Shown: piece after piece, positions 36,971-47,418 of the stretch
Layout: every line of letters begins with the position of its first letter
Position numbering within the stretch: the first letter of the stretch is position 1
Origin: CAWGXZ01 sp963826695
GTDB taxonomy: Bacteria; Pseudomonadota; Gammaproteobacteria; Burkholderiales; Burkholderiaceae_C
Direction of reading: 5' to 3'
NCBI GenBank assembly: GCA_963826695.1
Contig: CAWGXZ010000007.1
Location: forward strand, 62,001-126,000
Length of the DNA stretch: 64,000 bases
Made by a program: the position numbers and the translations under genes
The notes under the pieces: generated by a model
The model's input: the letters and a program-made list of their open reading frames with translations, nothing else
Told to the model about the DNA's origin: nothing
Databases searched by the model: none

Positions 36971-37786
36971 TCAACCCAGGGCAGCGGGCGCCGCCGGCTG
37001 CCGGCTGCCCCACAGCCACATGACGACGCCGGCGGCGACCATCGGCAGGCTGAGCCACTGGCCCAGGCTCAGGTTCATGGCCAGGAGACCGAGAAAGTCG
37101 TCGGGTTCCCGGAAGTATTCGGCCGTGAAGCGCAGCAGCCCGTAGCCGACCAGGAAAGCGCCGGAAACCTGCCCGAGTCGCCGTGGCCTGCGCGCATAAA
37201 GCCACAGAAGCACGAACAGCAGCATGCCTTCGAGCGCGAACTGGTAGAGCTGGGAAGGATGGCGCGGCACCGACGTTCCCGACTGCGGAAAGACCATCGC
37301 CCAGGGCAGCGACGGGTCGGCCGCCCGGCCCCACAGCTCGCCGTTGATGAAATTGCCGATCCGGCCCATGGCCAGGCCGGTCGGTATGCACGGCGCAATC
37401 AGGTCGGTCACTTCCAGAAAGCGCCGGCCGCGGCGCCGGGCGAACAGCGCCATCGCCAGCAGCACGCCGAGCAGTCCGCCATGAAACGACATGCCGCCCT
37501 TCCAGACCGCCAGGATGTCGAGCGGGTTGGCGAGGTAGTGCCCGGGCTTGTAGAACAGCGAGTACCCGATCCGCCCGCCGAGGATGACGCCGAGCACGCC
37601 GAAGAACAGCAGGTCGTCGACGTCGCGCCGGCTCCAGCCGGCAGCCTGCTGCTGTGGCTGGCGCACCCGTGCGGCAGCCAGTGCGATGAACAGCCCGAAC
37701 GCAGCCAGGTAGGTCAGCCCGTACCAATGGATCGCCAGCGGGCCGATCTGTACCGCGACGGGGTCGAACTGGGGATGGACGAGCAT
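36971..37786 (-). CDS. lgt: Prolipoprotein diacylglyceryl transferase
   Basis: First enzyme of lipoprotein maturation: moves diacylglyceryl from phosphatidylglycerol to the lipobox Cys in the inner membrane. The 271-residue protein shows seven hydrophobic helices and the Lgt blocks IHWYGLTYLAAF, GGRIGYSLFYKP, MSFHGGLLGVLLA with the essential His, GLAMGRIGNFINGELWGR and, later, HPSQLYQFALEG and REPDDF. It pairs with several lipoproteins in this window as substrates. It is divergent from ilvD with 97 bases between. Confidence 0.97.
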   Translation of the reverse strand: MLVHPQFDPVAVQIGPLAIHWYGLTYLAAFGLFIALAAARVRQPQQQAAGWSRRDVDDLLFFGVLGVILGGRIGYSLFYKPGHYLANPLDILAVWKGGMSFHGGLLGVLLAMALFARRRGRRFLEVTDLIAPCIPTGLAMGRIGNFINGELWGRAADPSLPWAMVFPQSGTSVPRHPSQLYQFALEGMLLFVLLWLYARRPRRLGQVSGAFLVGYGLLRFTAEYFREPDDFLGLLAMNLSLGQWLSLPMVAAGVVMWLWGSRQPAAPAALG

Positions 37787-37846
37787 GGCGCGGCGGTCGA
37801 AAGGGCGGGCGATGATAAGCGCCGGATATCATCGCCGGCCGCACCA

Positions 37847-37862
37847 GCGGGCGTGCGCCCGC
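37847..37862. other. Hairpin in the lgt-ilvD intergenic region
   Basis: GCGGGC pairs with GCCCGC across a GTGC loop, 22 bases upstream of the ilvD start. The lack of a T run argues against an intrinsic terminator. It resembles the hairpins at 9381-9401 and 41463-41480. Confidence 0.35.
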
Positions 37863-37883
37863 CCACCTTCGCAGAGACTTGAC

Positions 37884-39566
37884 ATGAGCATCAACCGCCG
37901 CTCGAAGAACATCACCGAGGGCGTGGCGCGCGCGCCGAACCGCTCGATGTACTACGCGCTCGGCTACCAGGAAGCCGACTTCAAGAAGCCGATGATCGGC
38001 GTCGCCAACGGCCATTCGACGATCACGCCGTGCAACTCCGGGCTGCAGAAGCTGGCCGACGCGGCAGTCGCTGGTATCGAGGCGGCCGGCGGCAACGCGC
38101 AGATCTTCGGCACGCCGACGATCAGCGACGGCATGGCGATGGGCACCGAAGGCATGAAGTACAGCCTGGTCTCGCGCGAAGTGATTGCCGACTGCGTCGA
38201 GACCTGCGTCGGCGGCCAGTGGATGGACGGCGTGCTGGTTGTCGGCGGCTGCGACAAGAACATGCCCGGCGGGATGATGGGCATCCTGCGCGCCAACGTG
38301 CCGGCGATCTACGTCTATGGCGGCACCATCCTGCCGGGGCGCTACAAGGGCCAGGACCTGAACATCGTCAGCGTCTTCGAGGCGGTCGGCCAGTACAGCG
38401 CCGGCAACCTGAGCGAAGAGGACTTCGGCGAGATCGAGCGCCGCGCCATTCCCGGCAGCGGCTCGTGCGGCGGCATGTACACCGCCAACACGATGAGCTC
38501 GGCGTTCGAGGCGCTCGGCATGAGCCTGCCGTACTCGTCGACGATGGCCAATCCGCACGACGAGATCGCCGAAAGCGCGATGGAAGCCGCGCGGGTGCTG
38601 GTCGAAGCGGTCCGCGCCGACCTCAAGCCGCGCGACATCGTGACCCGCAAGTCGATCGAGAACGCCGTCGCGCTGATCATGGCCACCGGCGGCTCGACCA
38701 ACGCGGTGCTGCACTTCCTGGCGATTGCCCACGCCGCCGATGTCCAATGGTCGATCGACGACTTCGAGCGCGTTCGCCAGCGCGTGCCGGTGCTTTGCGA
38801 CCTGAAGCCCTCCGGCCGCTTTCTCGCCGTCGACCTGCACCGCGCCGGCGGCATTCCGCAGGTGATGAAGCTGCTGCTGAATGCCGGCCTGCTGCACGGC
38901 GACTGCATGACGATCACCGGCAAGACGCTCGCCGAGAACCTGGCCGATGTGCCGGACCAGCCGCGCGCCGACCAGGAGGTGATCCGCCGTCTCGACGCGC
39001 CGATGTACGCGCACGGCCACCTGGCGATCCTCAAGGGCAACCTGGCGCCCGAGGGCTGCGTGGCCAAGATCACCGGGCTGAAGAACCCGGTGATCACCGG
39101 GCCGGCGCGGGTCTTCGACGACGAGCAGTCGGCACTCGCCGCGATCATGGCGCAGCGCATCGTCGCCGGCGACGTGATGGTGCTGCGCTACCTGGGCCCG
39201 AAGGGCGGGCCGGGGATGCCGGAGATGCTGGCACCGACCGGCGCGCTAATCGGCCAGGGCCTCGGCGAAAGCGTCGGCCTGATCACCGACGGTCGCTTCT
39301 CGGGCGGCACCTGGGGCATGGTCGTCGGCCATGTCGCGCCGGAGGCCTACGCCGGCGGCACCATCGCGCTGGTCGAGGAAGGTGACCGCATCACCATCGA
39401 CGCGCACACGCTGACGCTGCAACTGCATGTCGACGACGCGGTCCTCGCCACGCGCCGCGCCGCCTGGCGTGCCCCGGCACCGCGCTACAACCGCGGCGTG
39501 CTGGCCAAGTTCGCCTTGAATGCGGCCAGCGCCAGCCACGGCGCCGTGCTCGACCGCTTCGAGTGA
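37884..39566 (+). CDS. ilvD: Dihydroxy-acid dehydratase
   Basis: Iron-sulfur dehydratase of branched-chain amino acid and pantothenate synthesis. The ATG at 37884 gives 560 residues beginning MSINRRSKNITEGVARAPNRS, the common short-form start. Conserved blocks are GVANGHSTITPCNSGLQ, VVGGCDKNMPGGMMG (cluster Cys), RRAIPGSGSCGGMYTANTM and LITDGRFSGGTWGMVVGHVAPEA. These place it in the IlvD/Edd family with the three cluster cysteines. Upstream in-frame codons are unlikely to be used. Its stop overlaps the next gene as GTGA. Confidence 0.97.
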   Translation: MSINRRSKNITEGVARAPNRSMYYALGYQEADFKKPMIGVANGHSTITPCNSGLQKLADAAVAGIEAAGGNAQIFGTPTISDGMAMGTEGMKYSLVSREVIADCVETCVGGQWMDGVLVVGGCDKNMPGGMMGILRANVPAIYVYGGTILPGRYKGQDLNIVSVFEAVGQYSAGNLSEEDFGEIERRAIPGSGSCGGMYTANTMSSAFEALGMSLPYSSTMANPHDEIAESAMEAARVLVEAVRADLKPRDIVTRKSIENAVALIMATGGSTNAVLHFLAIAHAADVQWSIDDFERVRQRVPVLCDLKPSGRFLAVDLHRAGGIPQVMKLLLNAGLLHGDCMTITGKTLAENLADVPDQPRADQEVIRRLDAPMYAHGHLAILKGNLAPEGCVAKITGLKNPVITGPARVFDDEQSALAAIMAQRIVAGDVMVLRYLGPKGGPGMPEMLAPTGALIGQGLGESVGLITDGRFSGGTWGMVVGHVAPEAYAGGTIALVEEGDRITIDAHTLTLQLHVDDAVLATRRAAWRAPAPRYNRGVLAKFALNAASASHGAVLDRFE

Positions 39567-41431
39567 CGCGGCGTCGCGCGCGGCGCACGCCCTCCGGCGA
39601 TGCGCTCGCCTCCGCGACCGCGGGCAACCACACGCGCAGCAGCCGCGCGCCGCTGCCGGCGCGCAATGCCCGCCCGCTGCGGGCGCTGCTGCCGTACCTG
39701 CGGCCGTACAAGGCGCGCATCGCGCTGGCGGTGCTGTTCCTGGTCGGCGCGGCGCTCAGCACGCTGGTTTTCCCGCTGGCGCTGAAGTCGCTGATCGACC
39801 AGGGCCTGGTCGCGGCCGATCCGGGCGAGCGGCTGCTTGCGCTGCGCGGCCATTTCATGGCCCTCTTCGGCGTCGGCGCGGCGCTCGGCGTCTTCTCGGC
39901 GCTGCGCTTCTACATGGTCACCTGGCTCGGCGAGCGCGTGACCGCCGACCTGCGCAATGCGGTCTACGGGCATGTGGTGCGGCAGAGCCCCGAGTTCTTC
40001 GAGACCACGCAGACCGGCGAGGTGCTGTCGCGGCTGACGACCGACACGACGCTGGTGCAGACCGTCATCGGCTCGAGCCTCAGCATGGGCCTGCGCAACG
40101 CGGTGATGTGCCTGGGCGCGATGCTGATGCTGGTGGCCACCAACCCGTATGTCATGTCGCAGGTTCTCGGCATCCTGCTGCTGGTGGTGCTGCCTTCGAT
40201 CTACTTCGGTCGCCGTGTGCGCAAGCTCAGCCGCGCGAGCCAGGACCGGGTCGCCGACTCGAGTGCCATTGCCGCCGAGGTGCTGAATGCCATCCCGGTG
40301 GTGCAAAGCTACGTCCAGGAAGCACGCGAGGCGCGCCGGTTCGATGCGTCGACCGAGCACGCCTTTGCCGCCGCGGTCAGCCGCACGCGGATGCGCTCGC
40401 TGCTGGTCGCCTTCGTCATCACCGCGACCTTCGCCGCGCTGCTCTGGGGGCTGTACCAGGGGACGCAGGCGGTGATCCGCGGCGACATCAGTGCCGGCCA
40501 CCTCGGGCAGACGGTCGTCTACGTGATCATCCTGGTCAGCGGCGTCGCCGTGCTGGCCGAGGTGTATGGCGACCTGCTGCGGGCGGCGGGCGCCACCGAG
40601 CGGCTGATGGAGCTGCTGGCGATGCGCTCGACGGTGGCCAGTCCGCTGCAGCCGGTCGCCCTGCCCGAAGCGCGCGGCGGCTCGACGGTGACGTTCGAAG
40701 CCGTCGGCTTCGCCTATCCGTCGCGGCCCCTGCAGCCGGCGCTGATCCGGTTGTCGCTGCAGGTCGCGCCGGGCGAGACGGTGGCGCTGGTCGGCCCGAG
40801 CGGCGCCGGCAAGAGCACCTTGCTGCAGTTGCTGCTGCGCTTCTACGACGTGCATGAAGGCCGCATTGCGATCGACGGCGTGGCGGTCGAGGACGTGGCG
40901 CTGGACGCGCTGCGCAGCCGCATCGGCATCGTGCCGCAGGAAAGCGTCGTCTTTTCGGCCGACGCGATGGAGAACATCCGCTACGGTCGGCCACAGGCCA
41001 GCGACGAAGAGGTCATCGCCGCCGCGCGCGCCGCGCATGCCGACGGCTTCATCAGCGCCCTGCCCGAGGGCTACCGCACCTTTCTGGGCGAGCGCGGCGT
41101 GCGGCTCTCGGGCGGGCAGCGCCAGCGGATCAGCATCGCCCGGGCGATCCTGAAGAACCCGCCGCTGCTGCTGCTCGATGAAGCGACCAGTGCGCTCGAT
41201 GCCGAGAGCGAACGGATGGTGCAGGCCGCACTCGAGGCCGCCATGCGCAACCGCACGACGCTGGTGGTTGCGCACCGGCTGGCGACGGTGCAGCGCGCCG
41301 ATCGCATCGTGGTCCTGGAAGCGGGCGAGATCGTCGAGATCGGCACCCACGCCGAGCTCTCGGCGGCCGGCGGGCTCTATTCGCGCCTGGCGCAGCTGCA
41401 GTTCGGCCAGACCGCGCCTTCGGCCGCCTGA
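39563..41431 (+). CDS. MsbA/LmrA-type ABC exporter, fused permease and ATPase
   Basis: A 622-residue half-transporter that would work as a homodimer. Six TM helices span about residues 45-330, including LAVLFLVGAALSTLVFPLAL. The ATPase has Walker A GPSGAGKST, signature LSGGQRQRIS, Walker B LLLLDEATSALD and the H-loop in VVAHRLATV. It belongs to the lipid/drug exporter type; MsbA-like lipid A flipping is possible, but there is no lpx neighbour, so the substrate is open. The start is a GTG at 39563 that overlaps the ilvD stop. A hairpin follows at 41463-41480. Confidence 0.92.
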   Translation: MTRRRARRTPSGDALASATAGNHTRSSRAPLPARNARPLRALLPYLRPYKARIALAVLFLVGAALSTLVFPLALKSLIDQGLVAADPGERLLALRGHFMALFGVGAALGVFSALRFYMVTWLGERVTADLRNAVYGHVVRQSPEFFETTQTGEVLSRLTTDTTLVQTVIGSSLSMGLRNAVMCLGAMLMLVATNPYVMSQVLGILLLVVLPSIYFGRRVRKLSRASQDRVADSSAIAAEVLNAIPVVQSYVQEAREARRFDASTEHAFAAAVSRTRMRSLLVAFVITATFAALLWGLYQGTQAVIRGDISAGHLGQTVVYVIILVSGVAVLAEVYGDLLRAAGATERLMELLAMRSTVASPLQPVALPEARGGSTVTFEAVGFAYPSRPLQPALIRLSLQVAPGETVALVGPSGAGKSTLLQLLLRFYDVHEGRIAIDGVAVEDVALDALRSRIGIVPQESVVFSADAMENIRYGRPQASDEEVIAAARAAHADGFISALPEGYRTFLGERGVRLSGGQRQRISIARAILKNPPLLLLDEATSALDAESERMVQAALEAAMRNRTTLVVAHRLATVQRADRIVVLEAGEIVEIGTHAELSAAGGLYSRLAQLQFGQTAPSAA

Positions 41432-41462
41432 GCGCAGCGCGCCGTAGGCTCCGGCCCACAGC

Positions 41463-41480
41463 CGGCGGGTGTGCCCGCCG
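41463..41480 (+). terminator. Possible terminator hairpin after the ABC exporter
   Basis: CGGCGGG pairs perfectly with CCCGCCG across a TGTG loop, 31 bases past the exporter stop. There is no following T run, so if it stops transcription it is not a classical intrinsic terminator. It belongs to the same GGCGGG...CCCGCC type as the palindromes at 9381 and 37847. Confidence 0.4.
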
Positions 41481-41585
41481 ACAGACAGTGCGCCGCGGCT
41501 TGCACAGACTCGCGAGCCTTGCGGACCCGTCCACCCGGGACGGTGTCGGCGCGTTATTCAATTTCCAAACCTTGCAGGACCCATC

Positions 41586-42245
41586 ATGAACCGAACCTCA
41601 TTCCACCGCCTTTCCACCTGCACCGTGGCCGCAGCCGCGGTGTTGCTCACCGCGTGTGCGGAAATGACCCCGACGCAGCGCGGCACCGCGCAAGGCGCCG
41701 GGATCGGCGCAATCGGTGGCGCACTGATCGGCCGCGCAACCGGCCACAACAACGCGGCGCGCGGCGCGGCGATCGGCGCGGCAGCGGGCGCGATCGCCGG
41801 CAATGTCTGGTCCAAGCGGATGGAAGATCGCCGCGTCGCCATGGAACAGGCGACGGCCGGCACCGGTGTGCAGGTCAGCCGCACCAGCGACAACCAGCTC
41901 AAGCTGAACATTCCGAACGACATCTCGTTCGACACCGGCAGCGCTGCCATCAAGCCGCAGATGCGCAACGTGCTCGATCCGTTCGCCAACAGCCTGCGCG
42001 ACGATCCGAACACCCGCATCGAGGTCATCGGCCACACCGACAGCACCGGTTCGCCGTCGATCAACCAGCCGCTGTCGGTCGATCGGGCGCAGAGCGTTCG
42101 CGACTACCTGGCTTCGCGCGGTGTCTCGCCGATGCGCATCAGCACCGCCGGCCGCGGCGAGCGTGAGCCGGTTGCCGACAACGCCACCGAGTCGGGCCGC
42201 GCGCGCAACCGGCGTGTCGAAGTCCTGCTGCGCGAGCAGGGCTGA
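41586..42245 (+). CDS. OmpA-family lipoprotein with glycine-zipper segment
   Basis: A 219-residue outer-membrane lipoprotein. The ATG at 41586 starts a signal with lipobox LTAC. A glycine-zipper segment (AGIGAIGGALIGRATG ... AIGAAAGAIAGNV) follows at about residues 38-75, then an OmpA-like peptidoglycan-binding domain with FDTGSAAIKP, IEVIGHTDSTGS, LSVDRAQSVRDYLASRG and GRGEREPVADN-ATESG RARNRRVEV. The layout matches YiaD/Pal-type envelope anchors. It would tether the outer membrane to peptidoglycan. It stands alone between the exporter and the convergent VOC gene. Confidence 0.93.
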   Translation: MNRTSFHRLSTCTVAAAAVLLTACAEMTPTQRGTAQGAGIGAIGGALIGRATGHNNAARGAAIGAAAGAIAGNVWSKRMEDRRVAMEQATAGTGVQVSRTSDNQLKLNIPNDISFDTGSAAIKPQMRNVLDPFANSLRDDPNTRIEVIGHTDSTGSPSINQPLSVDRAQSVRDYLASRGVSPMRISTAGRGEREPVADNATESGRARNRRVEVLLREQG

Positions 42246-42254
42246 TTTCCTGAA

Positions 42255-42274
42255 CCGGGCTGCGGGCAGCCCGG
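42255..42274. terminator. Shared hairpin between the OmpA-like gene and the VOC gene
   Basis: CCGGGCTG pairs perfectly with CAGCCCGG across a CGGG loop in the 30 bases between two convergent stops. There is no T run on either strand, so it is a plausible but atypical bidirectional terminator. Confidence 0.45.
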
Positions 42275-42275
42275 C

Positions 42276-42743
42276 CTAACGCAGCGCCAGCACCACCTCG
42301 GGTGGCGCCTGCACCAGTTCGATCAGCACCCCCTCGCCGCAGATCGGAAACTGCTCGCTGGCCTTGGGGTGCAGGAAGCAGATGTCGTGACCGGCCGCGC
42401 CCTTGCGGATACCGCCCGGCGCGAAGCGCACCCCGTTGGCGGAAAGCCACTCCACCGCGGCCGGCAGGTCATCGATCCAGAGGCCGACATGGTTGAGCGG
42501 CGTGGCATGCACCGCCGGCTTGGCGTCGGCATCGATCGGCTGCATCAGGTCGACTTCGACGCGGTACGCGCCGGTGCCGATGGCGCAGATGTCCTCGTCG
42601 ACGTTCTCTCGCTCGGAACGGAACTGCCCGGTGACCTCGAGACCGAGCTGCTCGACCCAGAGTTCGCGCAAACGCTGCTTGCTCGCGCCGCCGATTGCCA
42701 CCTGCTGGATGCCGAGTACCTTGAACGGCCGCGTTGTCGTCAT
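42276..42743 (-). CDS. VOC-fold protein, probable methylmalonyl-CoA epimerase
   Basis: A 155-residue vicinal-oxygen-chelate protein. The two halves are LGIQQVAIGG...FRSERENVDEDICAIG and LNHVGLWIDDLPAAVEWLSANGVRF. The C-terminal ICFLHPKASEQF and GVLIELVQAP resemble the F-L-H-P-K and G-V-L-I-E-L-x-Q blocks of methylmalonyl-CoA epimerases, with an insert of about six residues between them. It closes the run mcm-meaB-pccB-pccA on the same strand, just where the epimerase that links carboxylase and mutase would be useful. A glyoxalase or unrelated VOC role is the alternative; the fit comes partly from context. Confidence 0.72.
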   Translation of the reverse strand: MTTTRPFKVLGIQQVAIGGASKQRLRELWVEQLGLEVTGQFRSERENVDEDICAIGTGAYRVEVDLMQPIDADAKPAVHATPLNHVGLWIDDLPAAVEWLSANGVRFAPGGIRKGAAGHDICFLHPKASEQFPICGEGVLIELVQAPPEVVLALR

Positions 42744-42769
42744 GGAGCTTTCCGTGGGCTGGGGGCGGT

Positions 42770-44800
42770 TTACTGGAAGCGAACGATCACCTGGTCGACG
42801 GCCAGCGTTTCGCCTCGGCCGGCGAGGACTTCGGCGACGACCCCGTCGTTGACCGCCAGCAGCACGTTTTCCATCTTCATGGCCTCGATCACCGCGATCT
42901 TCTCGCCGGTGCGGACCGCCTGCCCCGGCTGCACGGCCACCTCGACCAGCAGGCCGGGCATCGGCGAGAGCAGGAATTTCGAGAGGTCTTCCTTCGCCTT
43001 GACCGGCATCAACGCGTACAGCTCGGCCGTGCGCGGCCGCATCACCTTGGCGTCGATCTGGGCCCCCTGGTGCCGAACCCGGAAGTCGAGGCCGAGTCGC
43101 TCGACCTGGGCGAAGAAGGCCTCGCCGTTCGCACGGCCCTCGATGGCGATGTCGCGCAGGTCGGAGTGGATCTCGATTCCCCAGTGGCGTCCGCCGGCGT
43201 CGACATCGAAGGCATTGCCGGCGGCGGTCACGGTCACCGGCGTGTGCTCGCGCTCGCCTGCATGGCCGCCGGTGACGACGACGAAGCGCTCGCCGACGGC
43301 GAGCTCGTGACCGGGCAACTGGCCGCTGATGCGCGTGGCGCGCGTCAGCAGAATCCGGTTGGCAACCGCGGCCAGGGCGCAGAGGAACGCCCGCTCGTCG
43401 GGCACCGGCGGCTCTGCGCCGAGACCGGCGGGGTATTCCTCGGCAATGAAGCCGGTGTCGAAGTCGCCGGCGGCGAATCGCGGATGCGCCAGCAGCGCGG
43501 CCTGGAAGGGAATGTTCGAGCTGACGCCGCGGATCACGAAGGCGTCGAGCGCCTGGCGCATCTGCGCGATGGCGTCATCGCGGTCGCCGCCGTGGACGAT
43601 CAGCTTGGCGATCATCGAGTCGTAGGTGATGGGAATCTCGCCACCCTCGTAGACGCCGCTGTCGACGCGAACGCCGCCGACCGGCCCGTCGAGCTCGGCG
43701 GCCCGCCAGTCCTCGCGCGGCGGCCGGTACCTGACCAGCCGACCCGTCGACGGCAGGAAGCCGCGCACCGGGTCTTCGGCATTGATGCGGCACTCGATCG
43801 CCCAGCCGTTGCGCCGGACGTCCGCCTGGGCGAAGGACAGGGCTTCGCCAGCGGCCACCCGGATCATCTGCTCGACCAGGTCCAGGCCGGTGATCGCCTC
43901 CGTCACCGGATGCTCGACCTGCAGCCGGGTGTTCATCTCGAGGAAATAGAAGCGCTTGTCCTTGCCGACGACGAACTCGACCGTCCCGGCCGACTGGTAG
44001 TCGACCGCCCGGGCCAGTGCCACCGCCTGCTCGCCCATCGCGCGCCGCGTCTCCTCGTCGAGAAAGGCGCTCGGCGCCTCCTCGATCACCTTCTGGTGGC
44101 GCCGCTGGATCGAGCACTCGCGCTCCCACAGGTAGAGCGTGTTGCCGTGTGCATCGCCGAGCACCTGGATCTCGATGTGCCTCGGCTGCTCGACGAACTT
44201 CTCGATGAAGACGCGGTCGTCGCCGAAGCTGGTGCGCGCCTCGTTGCGGCAGGCGGTAAAGCCTTCGAATGCCTGGTGGTCGTCGTGGGCGACGCGCAAG
44301 CCCTTGCCGCCGCCGCCCGCCGACGCCTTGATCATCACCGGGTAGCCGATGTCGGTGGCAATCTGCACCGCCTGCTCGGGGGTTTCGATGGCCGCGTTCC
44401 AACCGGGGATGGTGTTGACCTTCGCCGCCGCAGCCAGCTTCTTCGAGGCGATCTTGTCGCCCATGGCGGCGATCGATGCGTGCTTCGGCCCGATGAAGAC
44501 GAAGCCCTCGACTTCCACCTGCCTGGCGAACTCGGCGTTTTCGGACAGAAACCCGTACCCGGGGTGGATCGCCTGGGCGCCGGTCTGCCGTGCCGCCGCA
44601 ATGATCTTCGCGCCGACGAGGTACGACTCGCGCGAAGGGGCCGGACCGATCGGCACGGCCTCGTCGGCCAGCGTGACGTGCCGGGCGTCGCGGTCGGCCT
44701 CGGAATAGACGGCAACCGTCGCGATCCCCATCCGCCGTGCCGTCTTGATGATCCGGCAGGCGATCTCGCCTCGGTTCGCAATCAGGATCTTGTTGAACAT
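42770..44800 (-). CDS. pccA: Acyl-CoA (propionyl-CoA) carboxylase, biotin carboxylase/biotin carrier subunit
   Basis: Alpha subunit that carboxylates biotin with ATP and bicarbonate. The 676-residue protein starts MFNKILIANRGEIACRII. The ATP-grasp domain has KASAGGGGKGLRVA and LEMNTRLQVEHPVTE. A central BT-like domain leads to a biotinyl domain with the biotin site EAMKMENVL near the C-terminus. Fused biotin carboxylase and carrier on one chain is the PCC/3-methylcrotonyl type, and the mutase neighbours favour propionyl-CoA as substrate. It is seven bases downstream of pccB and 26 upstream of the VOC gene. Confidence 0.93.
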   Translation of the reverse strand: MFNKILIANRGEIACRIIKTARRMGIATVAVYSEADRDARHVTLADEAVPIGPAPSRESYLVGAKIIAAARQTGAQAIHPGYGFLSENAEFARQVEVEGFVFIGPKHASIAAMGDKIASKKLAAAAKVNTIPGWNAAIETPEQAVQIATDIGYPVMIKASAGGGGKGLRVAHDDHQAFEGFTACRNEARTSFGDDRVFIEKFVEQPRHIEIQVLGDAHGNTLYLWERECSIQRRHQKVIEEAPSAFLDEETRRAMGEQAVALARAVDYQSAGTVEFVVGKDKRFYFLEMNTRLQVEHPVTEAITGLDLVEQMIRVAAGEALSFAQADVRRNGWAIECRINAEDPVRGFLPSTGRLVRYRPPREDWRAAELDGPVGGVRVDSGVYEGGEIPITYDSMIAKLIVHGGDRDDAIAQMRQALDAFVIRGVSSNIPFQAALLAHPRFAAGDFDTGFIAEEYPAGLGAEPPVPDERAFLCALAAVANRILLTRATRISGQLPGHELAVGERFVVVTGGHAGEREHTPVTVTAAGNAFDVDAGGRHWGIEIHSDLRDIAIEGRANGEAFFAQVERLGLDFRVRHQGAQIDAKVMRPRTAELYALMPVKAKEDLSKFLLSPMPGLLVEVAVQPGQAVRTGEKIAVIEAMKMENVLLAVNDGVVAEVLAGRGETLAVDQVIVRFQ

Positions 44801-44807
44801 GGGGCGC

Positions 44808-46323
<1,516 letters not shown>

Positions 46324-46340
<17 letters not shown>

Positions 46341-47418
46341 GGGGCTCCTCGTTCGAATGCGTCAGTGCCGCCTCGTAGCGGGCGAGCAGCGCGCGCGCCG
46401 CGGCCGACGGCGCGGCCCGGGACTCGGCGACGTCGCGGCGCGCAGCGGACAGCGCCTCGCGGACGGCGGGATGGTGGTGGAAACGCGCCTGCAGCCCGCA
46501 AGCGATCAGCTCCGACAGCCAGGCGAGCGCCTGCTCGCGGCGCCGGGCGTCGAACTCGCCGCTTGCCCGCCGGCGGCGATGGAACTCCTCGACCTGCTGC
46601 CAGAACGATTCGAGCCCGTCCGGCTCGCGCGAGGCCATCGACGCGTCGCAGGCGCCGGCCCGGAAACGGCCTGCCGTCGCCTCGAGCGCACTCAACTGCA
46701 GCACCCGCGGCTGCCAGCGGTCGGCGCTGCGCTCGGGGTTGCCGTGAAAGCCGAAAACGCGCAATGCGCTGGTGATCTGTGCCTCGGCGCGCGTGGCCGC
46801 GTCGCGGTCGATATCGGCCTTGTTGATGATGACGAGGTCGGCAATCTCCATCACGCCCTTCTTGATCGCCTGCAGGTCGTCGCCGGCGTTCGGCAGCTGC
46901 ATCAGGACGAACAGGTCGGTCATGCCCGCCACCGCGGTCTCGCTCTGGCCGACTCCGACGGTTTCGACGATCACCACGTCGTAGCCGGCGGCCTCGCAGA
47001 CGAGCATCGCCTCGCGCGTCTTCTCGGCAACCCCGCCGAGCGTTCCGGAAGCCGGGCTGGGACGGATGAAGGCTGCCGGCTCGACCGAGAGCCGCTCCAT
47101 GCGTGTCTTGTCGCCGAGGATCGACCCGCCGGAGCGCGACGACGACGGGTCGATCGCGAGGACCGCGACCCGGTGCCCGCGGCCGATCAGCATCAGGCCG
47201 AGCGCCTCGATGAAAGTCGATTTGCCGACCCCCGGGACGCCGGAGATGCCGAGTCGAATGGCCTTGCCGGTCGACGGCAGCAACTCGTTGAGCAGCGCGT
47301 CGGCACGAATCCGGTGGTCGGCACGCGTCGATTCGAGGAGCGTGATCGCCTTGGCAATGGCGCGCCGTTCGCCGCGCCGCAGCGCGTCCGACAGCGTCCG
47401 GTCGGCGGCGTGGGTCAA
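46324..47418 (-). CDS. meaB: Methylmalonyl-CoA mutase-associated GTPase MeaB
   Basis: G3E-family P-loop GTPase that loads and protects the B12 cofactor of methylmalonyl-CoA mutase. The 364-residue product has the P-loop GVPGVGKST at about residues 60-68, then AIDPSSSRSGGSILGDKTRM, the switch region FIRPSPASGTLGGVAEKT, ETVGVGQSE, and the base motif INKADID. These are diagnostic for MeaB/ArgK. The start is a TTG at 47418 that overlaps the mcm stop as TTGA. It lies between the mutase and pccB with overlaps on both sides. Confidence 0.96.
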
